Made by a program: the position numbers and the translations under genes | Origin: Phytoseiulus persimilis | Taxonomy: Eukaryota > Arthropoda > Arachnida > Mesostigmata > Phytoseiidae | Direction: 5' to 3' | Assembly: GCA_037576195.1 (NCBI GenBank) | Contig: CM075103.1 | Coordinates: forward strand, 9,982,001-10,046,000 | Length of the DNA stretch: 64,000 nt | Notes under the pieces: model-generated | Seen by the model: only the letters and a program-made list of their open reading frames with translations | Told to the model about the DNA's origin: nothing | Database searches by the model: none | Shown here: positions 62,201 to 64,000 of the stretch, piece by piece | Position numbering within the stretch: the first letter of the stretch is position 1 | Layout of the letters: every line of letters begins with the position of its first letter

Positions 62201-64000
62201 CGGTCGTGGGCTAGCGCGCTCGTGACGGTCTTCTCGCGATTACGCATAATTTCGAATAGAACGTGGAATCGAACGGGGAAATCATCTGTTTGTCACCCCG
62301 GACTCCAGGGATCAGAACGAAAGGGAAAATGTTGAAGTGGGCATCGCGTCGTTCCCATGTGTCGTTGAATCTGAAACAGACGCGCCCGCTTTCAGATTCC
62401 GACTCAGCAGATCTTGTGCCATGGAAGTAGAAAGTTTTCGTCGTCCATCGAATGGCACACCCACACTTCGATCGGACTTTCGATCGATTCGGAGCCGGCG
62501 GCACTTCCACGAGGCATTTCAGCGAGATTTCCGTCAGATTTTACGTCACTTGAATTCCTCGATAAACTCATTCCGCCAGGTCGGGCTCCCCGGGGATGGT
62601 GCGTACTAGTTCACGCTTTCGACGGTGACTCTTACCGAACTCGGCGCGACCTGCGTTTGTTCTCTAAATGCATCGAAACTTCGAGCAACCGACTGACTAA
62701 CGGGCGACGAGGAAAACTCATTCTAGAAGGCTTGCAGAACGAGTTTCCTCTCGCATGATTTGTTGGATTTCATGATGACCTCATCGTATTCCGACGCATG
62801 GATAAGTCCTCTCACGGCGCATCCGCGGCTCAAGCTGAGAACCGGTAATCCTGACGGTTGCGTCAACTGAGTTGATCAGGAAGAGGGTTGATTTTTCGTC
62901 CGTCAAGAAGTGCCGCCTCCGAAGTACCGCGTTCATGTGATCTCCGGTGGTGACGATTTGGCAGAAGATTGAGGATTTCGATGAATACTGGTGGCCAGGG
63001 CTCCCTGTTCGCAGCATACAGTTATCCAATTCAAAGATGAGAGGAACGTCGGAGAGAATGGAAGCGAGCCCATGTTTTTCCTGCATTGGTAGAAACTCTT
63101 GGAATGTGGTGGAGAACGCCAAGGTTCCGAAAACGACTTTGTTCATTCAGAAAGCCGAAGAGAAGTCCAATTTAGTTGAGAATCCCAGAAGCGACTCCCA
63201 GCCGCTGGCTCCGAATGTTGCGCCTTCGCCGTCTAATTCATACTTGCGCCTCAAAGGATGGAAGAAACTATAGAACGCGTACTCGACTTTACGTCATCCG
63301 GTAACCTTCGAGTTGGGCTATAACTCGATATCAGTGTTGCAGCGGTTTAGGGTGCGTCTTTCGCGACCAGGCCGGCTTCTTAATGACGGCCCACCTACGG
63401 CACAGAAAAAGAACTTTGGTTCCGCGATGTTTCACCCGAACGGATCACAAGCGGGGCCAGGACGGAGTTTCAGCGTGCATCACCATCATCATTAGTTTTT
63501 GGCAAGCTGGTACGGGCGTCAGGTACTTCCAAGGATTCAGACAAATGTCTCTCACGCTCCTGCTCCAGACTCTTTGTTTCGCCTCGATCCGCCCGCGGTC
63601 GATAAGTTGTTGGCGGTTCACTGCAGCTATTATTCCAATGGTCACGTCAAAACTCCCAATAATCTGCGAATGGTGGAAATATTCGTTGCTAGATGCGGCG
63701 ATTCTACCCCACACCGCAGTCCGTCCCCGTTGCTCCATGCCAAGTGAAAACGATTCAAGCTGAAAACACCGCTTGTTCCCTGGCGTAATGGCAACAAATC
63801 GCACCAAAGAAGAAACAATCGCGTTCGCTGCAATCATTCGGAAAATCGGCATACGAGATTATTCCGAAAAGGCTGCAGTGTTCGACACCACGCCCACCTA
63901 TTGTTTGCGTTTACAGCTCTGAATTCGGTTCCGCGGCCGAAAGTTCGTTCGGGAACGTTCTTACACGCATGCTCGAACGTGGCAGTACCTGAAACTCATC
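59214..64000. other. Right end of window, no confident gene
   Basis: Several open frames have natural-looking composition but no recognised motif. They are 59243-59482 (+, 79 codons, ATG start), a plus-strand segment ending at about 59637 that contains EQSFDSRV, 59643-60062 (-) with two hydrophobic runs, 62781-63146 (-), 63445-63852 (-) and a 44-codon ATG frame at 63788-63922 (+). An acceptor-like GTTTGCGTTTACAG lies at 63902-63916. A run of eleven G is at 61803-61813. I cannot decide which of these, if any, are genes. Confidence 0.45.
61803..61813. repeat. Run of eleven G
   Basis: A G homopolymer preceded by TGGAGGGGA-like sequence in non-coding DNA. It is a probable spot for polymerase slippage or sequencing error. 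Confidence 0.8.

Overview
The window is nuclear DNA from an animal, most likely an arthropod. It holds the 3' half of a SoxF-type HMG-box gene, small coding exons with GT/AG introns of about 130-390 bp, AATAAA-type poly(A) signals, microsatellites and low-complexity tracts, and no operons or Shine-Dalgarno sites. Base composition is near 50% GC and CpG is common. A compact mite-like genome (for example a phytoseiid) would fit, but that is inference and no sequence here proves it.

Layout. (1) 1-41,625: more than 41 kb in which I recognise no protein domain. It holds microsatellites, a 25-bp minisatellite, a 14-bp palindrome and many overlapping chance ORFs. Because the next coding exon begins in the middle of an HMG box and its partner exon is not visible upstream, much of this stretch may be one very large SoxF intron. 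(2) 41,626-42,684 (+): two exons of SoxF, covering the second half of the HMG box and the C-terminal region to the stop. (3) 42,685-47,980: SoxF 3' flank and an AT-richer segment, with unassigned ORFs near its right end. (4) 47,981-48,826 (+): an intronless gene for a type II membrane protein with a cupin/JmjC-like ectodomain whose metal-binding site looks degraded. (5) 48,827-51,450: a 37-bp triplicate repeat and two poly(A) signals. (6) 51,451-53,013 (-): three 3'-terminal exons of a tyrosine-rich adaptor-like protein with SH2- and SH3-ligand motifs. Its 5' exons must lie further right; one weak candidate is at 55,792-55,875. (7) 58,788-59,213 (+): two tentative exons of a small protein with a faint resemblance to borealin. 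(8) 59,214-64,000: no confident gene.

The confident genes are an endothelial/epithelial-type transcription factor (SoxF), a secretory-pathway membrane protein and a signalling scaffold. Nothing links them functionally. The membrane-protein gene and the adaptor gene are convergent. I found no mobile element with coding capacity, no tRNA or rRNA, no CRISPR array and no evident new biological system. The most interesting points are the apparent giant SoxF intron, the degraded active site of the membrane protein, the tyrosine-motif tail and the candidate borealin-like gene.
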